This document shows positions 52,001 through 64,000 of a stretch of 64,000 nucleotides of DNA, one piece after another. Source of the DNA: Steromphala cineraria (taxonomy: Eukaryota; Mollusca; Gastropoda; Trochida; Trochidae); assembly GCA_916613615.1 (NCBI GenBank), contig OU744720.1, positions 74,737,338 to 74,801,337 on the forward strand. The letters run 5' to 3'. Position 1 is the first letter of the stretch. Every line of letters begins with the position of its first letter. A program made the position numbers and the translations under genes. The notes under the pieces were generated by a model, which worked only from the letters and a program-made list of their open reading frames with translations, was not told where the DNA came from and searched no databases.

Positions 52001-55000
52001 AAGTCTGCCAAAAATTTTGTGTTTTATTTTGAGACACAGAGAAACAGATAAGTTTTGTCATGTCAGATGCATAAACAAATAAGTCACCTGATAAGAGCAT
52101 TAACTTGAATTGATTCAAAGCAAATTGAGTAACATAGATATACAAGTCACGATAACATGGATACTAGACTCGTAAACAACAATTACTAAGAAATTGTGAC
52201 AAATCAAGCCCGCTTGCTAATGGTTACCATAGCAACTAAGCAATACACAAGGATACATGAGGCAAAGTTAATAACAATTGCTCGATCTTGGACAATACCG
52301 ACTCTCAAAAAACAGCTACTAAGACAAAACTTAAAGGAAAGATTAAAAGATTATTCACATTAGGCGAGACCAAATTAATTAGTTGATTTACGGATTTCTG
52401 GAGGTCAAAATGGCTAAAGGCAGGCGGTAAAAAAAAAAAAAAAAAAAAAAGCTTTTTGGTCTAGTGTCGACAAAAAACTGCTTGAAACACGAGACCGGCG
52501 AAAACACCAGGCGAGGAGGCCGTCATTACCACACAATGATAAAAGAAATTGCAAATGCTGACTTACATTGTTTGTTGTTTGTTTTAATCAGATTACGAAC
52601 CGTATCCTCGCGGGTATAAGATCAGCGGGCCCGGCAAACAAATATCTTGAAAATAGGGGGATGGGCTTTAAATCGCAAGAGACCCCAACCAAGAAAATTA
52701 TTGATGCGAGTTGCATTGAAAATTGACATCGATACTTTTGACTGTTGTTCAGGTCTTCTTAAATATCAAATGACACTTTTTCCAGACGTATATTATAAAA
52801 AAGAATGATAAAAGAAATTGCAAATACTAACTTACATTGTTTGTTGTTGGTTTTTAATCAGATAACATAATATTATTCTCACGAAAAACGAACGTGAATA
52901 TTCAGTCGACAGCTTTTGCTGCATGTGTTTACGGGTAGAGAGATATTTGTTACAAGCCTTTTCATTAGCCCAGAAACGTAGGTCAACCAATCAGCAAGTC
53001 GATTTGAAAACGATGTATGAAACTGAAACGTGGTTGTAATAAATTCATGACAACATATTGTCGATACAATATTAAATGTCTAAATATTCAAATATTTGTT
53101 AAACATTTTCGATATGTCACATTTTTATAAAACAACATGCAGTTAATTTAAATATTTACTGAAATGAAAAGCAAAGAAAAACTTGCAAAAGTTATGCTAA
53201 TGAGCACGAAAGAATATTTATAATGTTATTTGTCGTCAAGAAATTACGATTGAGATTCCAAGTACAGTAAAACAACGTGCTTTCGTGAAAGTATATTTGA
53301 CAAAAATATCTTTGAACTTTGATTAAATATGAAAAATAAGTTTGATAATAAGAAATAAGATAATAAGAAATATGCCATATTAAAAATTTAGAATGGATAA
53401 CAAGCCTTACAAAGCGATAGTTCTTGATAATATTTTGGGAATCAAATATTTCAATTCCCGATCGCTGATGGGTGATGCATGTGAAGCCACAAACAATATA
53501 CATCATGATTTCTGCTGAGATTTAACAGTACGTTAATGATGCATGAATATTAAAATACAATATATTATTTTATTTTACATTGATTTACAATGTATATAGT
53601 CATTAAAGCAACAACAGGACAATTTATTTCTATTTTTCAAGAAATGACATCGATGTAAACTTGTGTAGATTTTGCTTCCGGTGTAAACATCGCTAACTCG
53701 TGGGTCTGACATCGATTGTGTCACACGTCCAAGTTTAGAATGCGCTTTAAAGAGTTGACTCCCTTTTACTGTTCGTATTTTCGTAATATATTAGATTTTT
53801 TTCCAGCGGCAATGCAATTTTTTTTATTGAGCGGGGTTCAAATAAACATTTTTTATTTTAGGAAATTGCCAAAATCGTAGTCGGCGGATCCGTAAATCAA
53901 CTAATTAATTTGGTCTCGCCTTATGAGATAATCAAAATGAGCTTTCCTAATCTTAGTAAATGAAATGACTTCAAACATGTTGATATAACAAAGTCAAGTG
54001 TGTAAGCATGATGCCTAATTTTAACTATAAATCAGATTTTGAATGTATGTAGTATCGCAAAACTCACAGAAAAATTGCAAAATTTTCAGTACAACAAACT
54101 TCTATTTTTTTCACTACATGGCTCCTTTGAAGTAGAGGTCAAAGTGTGTTGCTGTTACGGTCATTTACTTATCAATGATTTTTTTTCGCAAGGTAGTAAC
54201 ATTAGGCATTAATAAAGAATATTCTTGAATTGTGTGAGACAGAAAATTCATGTTTTTCATATCTATCAAAATATCTAAGAATGATAGTGTCACACACGAC
54301 ATAATACCCCAATTTTAAAATCAAATAATTTGAAAAAGATTTAATTATAAAGCACTTTGATTAAAAAGAGAAATAAAGAATTCAAAAGCTGATTATATGT
54401 ATAAAGATTCACACAATGTATCCCCAGGTTAATTAAATAATTCGCATACCAGTTTCTCCATTAAACAATAGATTTTAAACTTTAAAGTTATATTTCTCCT
54501 GTTTACAAACTGGCTGAATAAAAATTATCATATTTGATAATTGGGCGACATTACTTTTATTACCAGATGATTTACTTAAGTTTTGAAAACCTTGCGAATC
54601 TCATTGGAAATGACAAGTTTATGGTAACAATTTGTAAAGAATCATTCTAAAAGGAACAGGCCTCATATGAAAAAGTATTCTATACTGAATGATTACAGAA
54701 CTATTTTTAGCAAACATCACAGCATTAGCTCACGAAAGTGTGTCAAACACTCACTCAGTGTTTAATCATCCAAAATCGTTCAATTCTTTGTTGTGGTAAC
54801 ATGTCACACCCTTTCCTTATAACACTCATTTATCTACTTGGATACTGCAAGTTCAAGTATTTCAAGGGATTGAACCAGACCCAATATTACTCAGTTTCCT
54901 ACAGCGATTGATTAGTGCTTTAACTCTTATTTCTAATTATGTTTTTCTCTTTATGAAATACCGGTAAATAACTATGAGCTGATCATTGCCTTACACATTA

Positions 55001-58000
55001 ATATTCACATCAGCTGGCAAGAAATGAGTATTCATTCTTCCAAATTCTGTATGAAATATGACTACGATGATATATATAAGAACTTCATATCTCTCAAACC
55101 TTTCAATATACAGTACTCCTTATTGTAATTTGTGTTCAATAGACTTATTCTAGACACTGACTAATTTGAAAATCATTTCTTTACTTCAATTTAACAATAT
55201 CTAAAATTTGAATTCAGATACTCCAAAAATGAATTTCCGTGAATTAAACTAATCAAACCGAAGAGTTTCATGTAAACAAACCTATCAGTTCTAAATAAAG
55301 ACCATATTGCTAGGCAATACAAGCAAGCAATGCTGTCTCTCTGTCATGAATCTGTATTGATCAATAGAGCTCTTCTAAATTTATCTTGGGACTTGAATAT
55401 CTGTGTGGCAAGTTGTAAATGTCACATGTCTCTTTCCAGCATAAACTAGTTGAATCCTGATACTGATTCAATATCCACAATATCAGCCCTAGTCTTCCTC
55501 CTAGACTTGTGTGTCAAACTCCACCTTGCTTAACAAAACACTTTGAACTGGGATGTGTACAAACACTGGCCTATCTGACAACTTGGTCAACACATGAACT
55601 TCTCTCCAAATACAATATTAGAGATGAAAGTATCTATCATCCCACTTGCTTGATTTTCAGAATGTGAGCAAACATTCAAAATGGAGGATCAGTCAGCAAA
55701 ACCAGGGTCAAAAGATCAAATATGTTTTATGAAGAAAGTCGCTAAAATACATATAACTACTGCTCAAACAATTATAAACCTCAACATTTTCAGACCAATC
55801 TGACTTATTTGCTAGTGGCTCTATAAGTGTAGGCAAGTTTTCCTCATGACGGATAACACGGCTGGCAATCAGAGCTCTAAATGAAAGTGACTGAATGTGT
55901 ATGTACTGCCTCCTATCAACAAGCAGATTATTGATAGGGCCTGTTAATCAAGACAGAATCTAACTGAGTGGACCAGAGAGGATGTTATGGGCTATGATGG
56001 GATCGGATTCACCAGTGCTGGCAGCCCCCTGCTTGCTACATGGTGTACTAGCAAGCAATGGAGAGAGCCAGCGTACATCTTCATGTGGTCCAACTCACTA
56101 GGAACTACACTCCCTTGGAAAATCAATAAAGACTTTCATAGAAGATTATCCTGCCTTCCCATCTGATGTGTGTGATACTGCAGGATGTAGGCCAGGTGCT
56201 GTTTCTTAACCACTCAACACTATTCACAAAGCCAGACTATCTTCAACAACTTTACATGAATTTCTCACATCATGTCTACATGTGGTGTTGAGCTGCCACT
56301 CATGTTTCATGCAGTGTCCAGAGTTCAAAGATTTTCCATTCCTCGCCTTGCCTACATGTATATTAACATAAAGCTAGCAGATCGGATCCATAATGGTCCA
56401 CTTGGCACCACTGCTCCCATGGGGGGAAACAGTACAGTAATTTCACAGCTATATGGCTAGTCTGACATGAGTGCAAGCAGTAAACTGCACATGGACTTTA
56501 ATAGCAACTCATTCTGCAGGGTTGAATTGGTAGGAGCCCCAATCAGGCAATATGCAACACATAAATTTGCGTGTTTTGAATGGACTTGAATGCAGTGTTA
56601 ACATGATACATAAGAAATGAAGAAAAAGATATCAAAATTAACATAAAACACGTTCAAACTCAATTCACTGAAAATAATGTCAATTTTGTTAAAGAAGGCT
56701 TCATACATTAGAAAAGTTAAAGAAGGATATCACACAAGAAATGTATATCATTCTTAATCTCCACATCATATCTAACTTCCTTTAACTATTCAATAGATAA
56801 CTTTGGCCTCACAATCATTTGTCAACCCTCAAGAGTTAACTTATCAAACCGAGTTACTGTTATCACTTGCCAACAAGGACTGCTAACCTACTTTCACAAT
56901 AAACACTGATTGTTATCACACGACAATGCATACTAAAACATAAAAACAGGCTTTAAATTTAGCAGTGAATTATAATATGCCCATTTTAGTGAGCACAAAA
57001 CAACTGATTTTCTAACAACTGCTGTTCATCGAGTATAATGTTTTCTCAATACTCCTGACTGAACATACAAACATGGACGTCATGCACTTGATGTGGTCCA
57101 AGAATGACAGTTGTACACAAGTATTGTACTAGTCCTATTTACAAGTCTCTGGACAAACAATGACACTGTTGATACTGATACCAACCCTCTCTGTTACATA
57201 TTATATAACATTCAGCCTAGTGTTGGATTCAGAAGACTCGCTTACATGCTCTGCTGCATCAACTAACTAACATGACCTTCAAAATATTGTTCAACTTGCT
57301 AAAAATAATCTTACTATCAAAACAAATCCAAATCAACATGCTATATTTATGCAAAACATTATATATTGCTGACTTTCACCTTGAGAGTTATGTTTGCAAA
57401 ACATATTTTCCAAATTATAACTTTTGCAAGAATAAGATTCTGCATTGAAATTGTTAAAAAGGTTGACAATGGTTTCAACATAAGCTACACCTCCCAAATC
57501 CATCAATACTTCCTGCTTTCACAGCTACGCTATTTTTGACATGCTTTCACAAAGACTTGCACGACTTCATTATGCATGGTCTTTGTGTTTGAACTACATA
57601 TCAAACAATGGTTCACAACTCCAAACCTGCTAAATGAGGCCTTTTTGCAGCAGGAAAACTTAAGTAACACTTCAGAAGACCAAAAATCAATTTCTGAACT
57701 CATCATAGAAATAATTATTCCATATAACATAGATATTGATTGTTGGAAGACAGGAAACAATGCACATTGCCTGTAGAGAATATAATTACATGACATGATT
57801 TATAATCATCCTCTGTAATAATGAGGCATCGGGAGTCTGAATCAGTAACTCAGTTTGTTACACGAGTGAGTAATATACTTTACAGGCCAATGGCAAAATG
57901 TGGAATTGATCTGTAGATACCTGAACTAGACTGTTTTCTGTAATTATGTGTGTGTGTTGGGAAGCACAGCACCTTCCTTTGCTCACTACTTAGATCAATT

Positions 58001-61000
58001 TGCCAAGGTAATTATTGATAGCTGTCCTGTGAACCCCTCCGAGTCTCTCTCTGTCTGTTTGCTTCTCTCCTGTGGCAGACTGACAGATAGGCAGTGTTTT
58101 GTATGTAGTCGCCAACTAACTTGAGAATGTTTAGTATTGTTGTAGCAACGCTTCATCCGTGTGACAGAGCTAGACCATGGCTAGCTGTTTGGGAAAAGGA
58201 TAATGATGAAAGTTGTGGACAGAGCACAAGTCATGACAGAAAAGATGACAATTAATTTTACTGCAATTAGATGTGGAGCGTATTTGTTTTTAATTGTATT
58301 TCATCATATACGGAACAGGGAACTTTTGACTTTGACATGGTTATGATTGAGAAGCATTCATCCATGACATGCTACATAATGGTTGATTAATGGTTACTTG
58401 CCAGTTGTCACTAGACAAGAATATTCGTCTTACTTGCGCTGTGAATATCTTAAGTAATTTTCATTATAATACAGTTATTCTTGATGTACACCATTGGCAT
58501 ACATTGAAGTATTTATTGTAAAAAAAAAAGACAATTTAAAATTGACAAGATTAACAATTGATGAGGGTTGTCATTTGGTTTACAGGGGTAACCCAAAGTC
58601 AAATTCAATAGTTAGTTAAAGATGGAAAGTTTACATTATCCGTAACTTTCTTCATCACAAATGGAAATATTTTCTTTCTTTGTGTAACTTACACATAACG
58701 GCATGAAAAAAGTCATAATATAAAATGTTATAGATCAAACAGCTTAGAGGAACTTAACATAATGCCCAATTATTTTACTAAAAAAAAATTGTCATAAATA
58801 ACTCTGTCACTCTCAAAGAATGTTTTGTTTCAATTTATAGGATGACTATCTAAGATCTTATAACTCAAATGTGAAATGAGATAAACGTCTTAATTTGAAG
58901 GTCGTGTAAAAGTAACTTACAGTATGTAGCTCAACTTATGTTTTAGATTTTGGCCATGACAATGTACAATTCATTCACAACTTGATTTCAGAACCTGTAC
59001 ATTCATTACAATGTTAACATGCATTCTACCTGGTACCTACTGTCACAATCTAAACAAGTAAACCATGATCTATTCTATTTAGCAACAAAGAATACATGAA
59101 TATACTAAATTAATTTTATTAAAAAACATTGAAAATAATGAGATAAGAATTCCTAACATTCAGGAAGGAGATCCTTGTATATTTTTGCCTTATCTTACTC
59201 ATTTTGTTGTCACAGAAATGCCTATGACCTGTTTCCTGAATTATTTCCTTATTAAAGTGTCATTCGAAAAGTCAGCCATGGAAACTAAACTATTTCTTAA
59301 CATACTGAGAAAAGAATTCTCGGAACAATGGGGAACATTCAATGTCTCAATAAACACTCATGTGTATAAACCTGGGATTCATCCTAGTACACAACACCAG
59401 TTCAGGGGGAAAAGCTAGTAAATCAGTGGATTTGCATACCCATCCAATCTGTCAGCTAACAGTCAGCGGATGGTTTTTATTGCTACTCTATTACTTCAGA
59501 GGCCATACAAAAAAGTATTAAAGCAATGACAAAAACCTGAATAATTTATCAGACTGAAAAAAGGGGAGCAACATTAATGCTTTCAGGCATAAATCTTCAC
59601 AAGTGACATCAGCAAGATTGCGACGACACAACAATTTAACATCATTTCCTACAAGGTACTGGGGGAAATTGAACCAATTGACATTGACAAGATGACCCTT
59701 TCATAAAGAACCTTAGTGAAAATTTAATGAAAGCATATTTTACAAAATTGTTGACAGAATGTTTTTGCAACATTTTCAAATGTTTACAACAAAATGTTTT
59801 ACAGCATATTTGAACTTCATGTCTCATTCATTACAATAGGTAAAAGGCCTTTTTTAGAATCAAAAGATTTTAAAGACAATGTTGGAATACAAACAAGAGC
59901 TATTATTACATATAAATACTGCTTAGGGCAGCTTGCTGTTGACTTTTCTTTCAAGGCATCAAATTGACAGCTCAGGATTTGTAATAGGTATGTGAATTCT
60001 GAATGTGCTTTCATTTCATTGACATTTTTATTACATAAAACATATTTGTGATCTGTCCCAAGTATCGAGTTAAGGCCCATTTTGCAAAACTGAAAGGGTA
60101 AACTATATTTTGTACAAGAAATTTCAATTGCTGGAGCTGATTATGATACACTTGATTTACAATCATCTTGATTTGTATTGTGCATTACTAGCATGCTGTT
60201 AAAAAGTAAACACCAATTACACCTATCCAAACTATAAAATATTTGTATTCACCATTGTGTTGAAACTTGTAAAGCCAGGTGACCTATCTTCGCCACTTGT
60301 TTTTTATAACAAAATTTAGGACGACTTGATAGATTTCTTATATGTAAAAGAGTAAAATATCATAATTAAAAAAGGCAAATTGACTCAAACCTACCAATGG
60401 AATAATATCAAATAACTTGGATGTTTGAATTCTTCTATCAATTTGTAAAATGATGCATTGTGACAAATGAACTGCATAAAGATCTAACCACTGAACACAT
60501 TGAGATTAGGTACTGAATCTTGGTCAAGCTTTTATGTAACTACCCTGACCTTTGTTTTCTAACAAAATGATAAAATTGGATTAGAATGCTTTTAGCCAGA
60601 ACTGATGCAACACAGTGAAAACAACTTAAGGACTAATAGTGTTGTCCCTTGCAGAAAGAAACTCAAGTTCGGTTAACATCAAAGGGGTTTAAAGGACAAT
60701 AACAAAGTTCCTATTTTGGAATAAGGCCAGAGATATTATGTTTACAATAAACAAACAACAAACCTGAACAATTCTTAATTTCCTTATATACATATAAACA
60801 TATTTTACATATAAATGAAAGTGTGACATTTTCTCAAACCATTCTACTGTCCGACACTAAGGAGATTTCCAAGATTCTACTACTGACTTCTCACGATATG
60901 TCCCATTGGCCTATGCACATAATTGAAAACATAAATTTCATCAAAAGCCATCAATTGGTTCTGAAAAATCCCTTGCTGTGACCTTGCACAAAGATCAATA

Positions 61001-63944
61001 AGGTATTAAGGTCATCAATATTGATCATGATTTGCGGACAACAAAAACATGAGAAAGAATTACAGTATTAAAGTTGAAAATAATGTTTCAAAGTTTTCCA
61101 TACATACTGTTATATCCCTCTCTGTTAACTTTCAACATTCCCCAAATCACTACCCGGTACATATTATATTGGGCCATTGAATCCTCACATTCAGAAAGAA
61201 TTTTTCCCAAGATATCAAGCTTTTGAAATAAGTTAGAAGCTACTATATCTCAAATTGACCCAATGCAAATACATGACATCCATTGGTTCAATATTAGAGA
61301 AAATAGCTGCTTATCTTACAATCTTACCAATATATGCAATAGTTATTGGTCAACTTGGAAATTGACAGTAGTACTAAGAGTAGTTAAAAGTGGTTTAACA
61401 TACTGAAGTAAAACATAAAGGGTAAAATTCATTTAATGGAAAATTCAGTTGGCAAAGTCATAATACACCTTGTTTAATATTGCCTTGATAAGAAACTTCA
61501 TTTAACTAAAAATAATTTCCATGAAAAAAAGTCCCTTAACTTGCATAATGTAATTTTATCACAACTTCCACGATTTTAGCATATATTATATATGTCGACT
61601 TTTATTGATGGATCCTTTTTATTTTAAGTCATATAAGTTTCAAAACAAGAAAATCATACAATCACATACACACAGACAATTGACAAACAGACAAAAATGA
61701 AAAGCCATTACTATATTACTCTGTCTTTTGTATTCTTTGGAATGATAATCCTGTTAAACACAGTGAAGTGAACGTAATTATGAAGTTACATGCTTACTAT
61801 CCAAACAGTAATGGAAGTCACATTGGCCATGTGATCAAACTCTTATCCATTGATTTTGTGAAAGTAACATTTACAGTTGGTAGCAAAACTGTGAGGTAAG
61901 AGATATAACTAAACGTGGTCATAAAGATAGGATTGACATGCAAAGCATTCACTCAGATATTTCTGAAACAGTTAGGAAAATATCACAATCTCATTGAAAT
62001 TAAATCATTGATTTGTTCCCTAGACCTAATTATATTTTGAGTTGTCACTTTTCTAAGATCTGACGGAATGCCGGAACTCTGTCGACAGAAAGTTATGATT
62101 TTATAGGTATCATATCATCTACTTGGATAGATAATAGTTCGCCCCACCAGCTGATTGGCTGACAATTTGGAAATTTTCCTGTTTCCTGTTCATATCCAAT
62201 CTATGGGATTCCGTCAGATCTTAGATGAATGACAACTCAAATAACAAAAAAAGGCTTCGGAAAAAAATCATTGATTTTTTGGAAGGGACTGAAAGATATC
62301 GCTTTTTACCCTGTTGATGTGCAAAAGGACATAATTACTACTACTGTTTTTAGGGATTGCAACAATGAAAATGACCATGTAAGGCATTGATAAAGCTAAC
62401 ATTACCTATTCATGAGAACCAATCATGCATCAAAAGTGAGAAACTTAAACTTAAGAAGTCTTACATCTATCAGATCCCCTTCCCCAGTAATATTGTGTTA
62501 CACATACTGAATTCTTTCAATCAGGTGTCAAGCATTTTAAGGGAAGCAACATTTTTAAATCCTTGCTGAAAAGCAATAAATAAAATAATGCAAATTGATT
62601 TGGCAGCTCTTCAAAGTACACGTCCACATTCAAAAAAGGCAAACTTGTGACAACACAAAGGATATTCATACCTAGTGACTGTAGAACTGCAAAATGGAAA
62701 AAGGGAACTTCATGATTCGGTTTCTTTAACACGTTGCATCAGCTGTAAGAATGGGCTGCTTACAGGGCCCAGTTAATCAATTTATTGATATTGTTACAGG
62801 TAATATGAAATGAAACAGCTGACAACAGTAAATAAATGTTTCTAAACATATCTCCTTAATATGCAATCATTTATAATGTTTGTACTATGCAATATCTGAC
62901 TCACCTGCTTGTCCGAGTTGTTTGTAGAACCTGTATTCCAGATGCAACTGAGGTGCCCTTGATTTCATAGGTTCCTGAAAGTAATTGCAGGACGAAAGAT
63001 AAGAGTGTGTTAAGTAATTCTTAACAGTTAACACATACATAAATTTTATGTGGCTAACAAACTTCATGTCACAAAACAAACTAAAGCCTTGATGTTTGCT
63101 AATTTGCGTAATTCATATGGTAAAAACTGAAGTTCTACAGTCAAGTTTGAAAAACTATTTAGACAAAAATTCCTATTGAAATGAAACTCGCAGACAGTAC
63201 TGATTTTTTCAAGAAAATGATTAAAAACTATCTTTTTACAAAATACTTTGACTTGTCTCTATTCCTATGAGCGCAACGAGCATACTTGAGAGAGTGCATA
63301 TGAGCACTATACAAATACACACAATTATTATTATATGTAAATCATTTCATAACAATTTCTTTGACGTAATATGTGAGGCCTGACAAGTCATAGTTGAAGA
63401 AGAATCCAATTGTGAGGAATTCTTTATACATAACTTTTGTGAGAGCTTGAGAGATAAAAACATTTGTCCCCACATAAGAAATGTCAAATGTCATCTATAG
63501 GACTAAGGATAGGTGTAGAACAAATTCACTATTTTATCAATATTTATGTGTATATACACTTACCAATTTGATTGCAACATGCTCGTTGTTGTACAGATTC
63601 TTTCCTGAAAATTAAATAATGATCACATCAACAACATGATACATATTCATGACAGGAACAGTAACCTCATGATAATTTCATCATAGATGGTTGTTTACTT
63701 CACAAAGATCACAATATTAAATTTTGAGTTTTAGGATATGAAATATAGGTAGTAGCTCACCTAGACGCAGTTCCCCGAAGTTCCCACATCCTATCTTCTT
63801 TCCAACTCGAAAATTTGGCCCAACCATGAGCACACCCGAGTTGCTAGCAGCACTTTGCCGGTTTGTACTGTGCATGCTTCTGGCACTAGATTTCCTTCGA
63901 GTTTGTTCGTCAGTTTTTTCGTAATCTCTTTTCGGTGTACTCAT
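33980..63944 (-). CDS. CSNK1G: Casein kinase I gamma, complete coding region with two alternative last exons
   Basis: Membrane-anchored Ser/Thr kinase of the CK1 family. Exons (minus strand) are 63944-63761, 63604-63564, 62974-62905, 43884-43736, 43464-43230, 42791-42621, 42247-42099, 41320-41225, 39443-39339, 35889-35786, then either 34454-34406 (450 aa) or 34037-33980 (453 aa). All splice sites are AG/GT and all phases join. Landmarks: P-loop GCGNFG (52-57), catalytic Lys 74 in [12 protein letters not shown] (162-169; Tyr in place of the usual His, as in gamma members), DFG (187-189), and SIN (219-221) in place of APE, a CK1 trait. The tail carries the gamma-specific [18 protein letters not shown] and EVEVVDETK blocks. 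In the family, gamma kinases phosphorylate Wnt co-receptor LRP6 at the membrane; that role is inferred by homology. Confidence 0.96.
34406..34454 (-). CDS. CSNK1G: CSNK1G alternative last exon 11a (CCFF tail)
   Basis: Acceptor cttgcag. After completing Lys it encodes [15 protein letters not shown] and TAA. This corresponds to the CCCFFKRKRKK palmitoylation and polybasic anchor of vertebrate CK1 gamma, and it is the ordinary ending of the protein. Confidence 0.93.
35786..35889 (-). CDS. CSNK1G: CSNK1G exon 10: acidic C-tail
   Basis: Encodes [15 protein letters not shown] and ends EVEVVDET plus two bases of a Lys codon. Donor gtatgt. Both alternative last exons start with the G that completes AAG (Lys). 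Confidence 0.95.
37310..38588. mobile_element. Repeat element with TGACCT arrays (CSNK1G intron 9)
   Basis: It starts with the small hairpin tttgcgggacaccgcaaa and ends with the hairpin agcagcccc-atcttagac-ggggctgct. In between are about three diverged units of up to ~428 bp (gcaataactcatat at 37671 and 38099), each with tgaccttgacctttgacc-type arrays. A 3' hairpin plus internal tandem units resembles Helitron/Helentron-type elements; assignment uncertain. Confidence 0.65.
39339..39443 (-). CDS. CSNK1G: CSNK1G exon 9: [11 protein letters not shown] exon
   Basis: 105 nt, phase 0 at both ends. It encodes [20 protein letters not shown] then [15 protein letters not shown], matching the AAW...LAADRHGGSVQ exon of vertebrate gamma kinases. 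Symmetric phase makes it a possible cassette exon. Confidence 0.93.
39494..39516 (+). repeat. (ggtt)n microsatellite
   Basis: About five to six ggtt units in the intron beside CSNK1G exon 9. Confidence 0.9.
41225..41320 (-). CDS. CSNK1G: CSNK1G exon 8: variable linker
   Basis: 96 nt, phase 0 at both ends. It encodes [20 protein letters not shown] and [10 protein letters not shown], aligned with the PTPVG...HRD linker of vertebrate gamma kinases. Length divisible by three means it could be skipped without a frameshift. Confidence 0.9.
42099..42247 (-). CDS. CSNK1G: CSNK1G exon 7: end of kinase domain
   Basis: 149 nt encoding [31 protein letters not shown] and [12 protein letters not shown]. 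Acceptor ttcag, donor gtgaga. Confidence 0.96.
42621..42791 (-). CDS. CSNK1G: CSNK1G exon 6: C-lobe
   Basis: 171 nt encoding [40 protein letters not shown] and [26 protein letters not shown] is a CK1 family block. Acceptor tctttag, donor gtaatt. Confidence 0.97.
43230..43464 (-). CDS. CSNK1G: CSNK1G exon 5: catalytic and activation loops
   Basis: 235 nt encoding [43 protein letters not shown] and [17 protein letters not shown]. It contains the catalytic Asp of YRD, the metal-binding DFG Asp and the CK1-type SIN motif. Confidence 0.97.
43736..43884 (-). CDS. CSNK1G: CSNK1G exon 4: hinge region
   Basis: Encodes [34 protein letters not shown] and further to MIAIQL. 149 nt; acceptor ttgcag, donor gtaaga. 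[11 protein letters not shown] is a CK1 family signature. Confidence 0.96.
45006..45026 (+). repeat. Poly-C tract (21 C)
   Basis: Uninterrupted run of 21 C (21 G on the transcribed-gene sense strand). A second run of 11 C is at 51218-51228. Length may be affected by sequencing error. Confidence 0.9.
52363..53920. mobile_element. TTA-flanked DNA element (Harbinger-like termini)
   Basis: 1558 bp in CSNK1G intron 3 with perfect 33-bp terminal inverted repeats opening GGCGAGACCAAATTAATTAG. TTA is on both sides (52360-52362, 53921-53923); a 3-bp TTA target suggests PIF/Harbinger. A run of 22 A is at 52429-52450. No transposase. Its interior (about 52800-53710) is homologous, inverted, to the interior of the hAT-like element at 1186-2385, and one stretch of it is partly duplicated at 52541-52610. 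Confidence 0.85.
62036..62241. mobile_element. MITE with 30-bp inverted ends
   Basis: Left end tttgagttgtcac then tctaagatctgacggaat; the right end is the near-exact complement. About 206 bp, in CSNK1G intron 3, no coding capacity. Confidence 0.8.
62905..62974 (-). CDS. CSNK1G: CSNK1G exon 3: N-lobe helix
   Basis: Encodes [20 protein letters not shown] then GQA, with one base of the next Asp codon. It is near-identical in the [21 protein letters not shown] block to vertebrate gamma kinases. It precedes the 19 kb intron. Confidence 0.95.
63245..63340 (+). repeat. Probable SINE/LINE 3' tail
   Basis: gagtgcatatgagcactatac followed by aaatacacac and attattattat resembles the 'gcgctatataaat(att)n' tail of many animal SINEs and their LINE partners. 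The body is not recognisable. In CSNK1G intron 2. Confidence 0.45.
63564..63604 (-). CDS. CSNK1G: CSNK1G exon 2: catalytic lysine
   Basis: A 41-nt micro-exon encoding [14 protein letters not shown], with the ATP-binding Lys in VAIK. Acceptor ttttcag, donor gtaagt. Phase fits both neighbours. Confidence 0.95.
63761..63944 (-). CDS. CSNK1G: CSNK1G exon 1: basic N-terminus and P-loop
   Basis: The start chosen is the ATG at 63944-63942 ([10 protein letters not shown]). The frame stays open upstream to about 63969, where an attttag acceptor-like site suggests the exon begins, so that piece is either 5' UTR or a few extra residues from an exon outside the window. It encodes a polar, basic leader, [18 protein letters not shown] sequence (here [15 protein letters not shown]) and the glycine loop [10 protein letters not shown]. 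Donor gtgagc. Confidence 0.9.
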
Positions 63945-64000
63945 GGGGATTTTTGTGTAGTTAGCCACTCTAAAATTATACTAAGAAGAAGGTATCCACC

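Larger units (their letters stand above)
43885..62904. other. CSNK1G: CSNK1G intron 3, 19 kb
   Basis: Joins exon 3 to exon 4. It holds the TTA-flanked element at 52363-53920, the MITE at 62036-62241, a 21-C tract and an 11-C tract. No nested gene could be supported; the longest open frame (45508-45975, minus) has no recognisable content. Confidence 0.85.

Overview
The window is animal nuclear DNA: AT-rich, intron-rich, with two protein genes spread over long introns and many short non-autonomous mobile elements. The repeat types (tandem-core elements with a 'gctcatc...gatgagct' frame, palindromic MITEs, tRNA-like SINE heads) and the gene content point to a lophotrochozoan, most likely a bivalve mollusc. 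That placement is inference; nothing here names the species.

Layout. Positions 366-11438 (+) hold a secretory carrier membrane protein (SCAMP) gene whose first coding exon lies upstream of base 1. Its 3' UTR probably ends near 12830 or 14150. Positions 63944-33980 (-) hold a complete casein kinase I gamma (CSNK1G) gene, with a 19 kb third intron. The genes converge tail to tail. The roughly 16-20 kb between them is largely repeats: two full copies and one fragment of an element carrying the palindrome GGTAACGATCGTTACC, three groups of a ~146-bp tandem-core element, a TTAA-flanked MITE (second copy in a SCAMP intron), several foldback elements and tRNA-like relics.

The strongest observations are splicing designs readable directly from exon phase. 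(1) SCAMP has two 118-nt exons (6423-6540, 7504-7621), each encoding a different fourth transmembrane segment. Using both, or neither, breaks the reading frame, so they look like frame-locked mutually exclusive exons. (2) CSNK1G has two terminal exons (34454-34406 and 34037-33980) in the same phase. Each supplies a Cys-rich, polybasic membrane-anchor tail of different sequence. The two genes are not obviously functionally linked, but both choices would change membrane behaviour of the product.

At the repeat level: an intronic element at about 37310-38588 carries many TGACCT nuclear-receptor half sites. Two DNA elements with unrelated termini (1186-2385, hAT-like; 52363-53920, TTA-flanked) share the same ~900-bp interior, which includes inverted CCAAT boxes and a conserved GTAAGT. 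A 104-bp hairpin-forming minisatellite lies in the last SCAMP intron. No CRISPR, bacterial operon, virus or toxin gene was seen.
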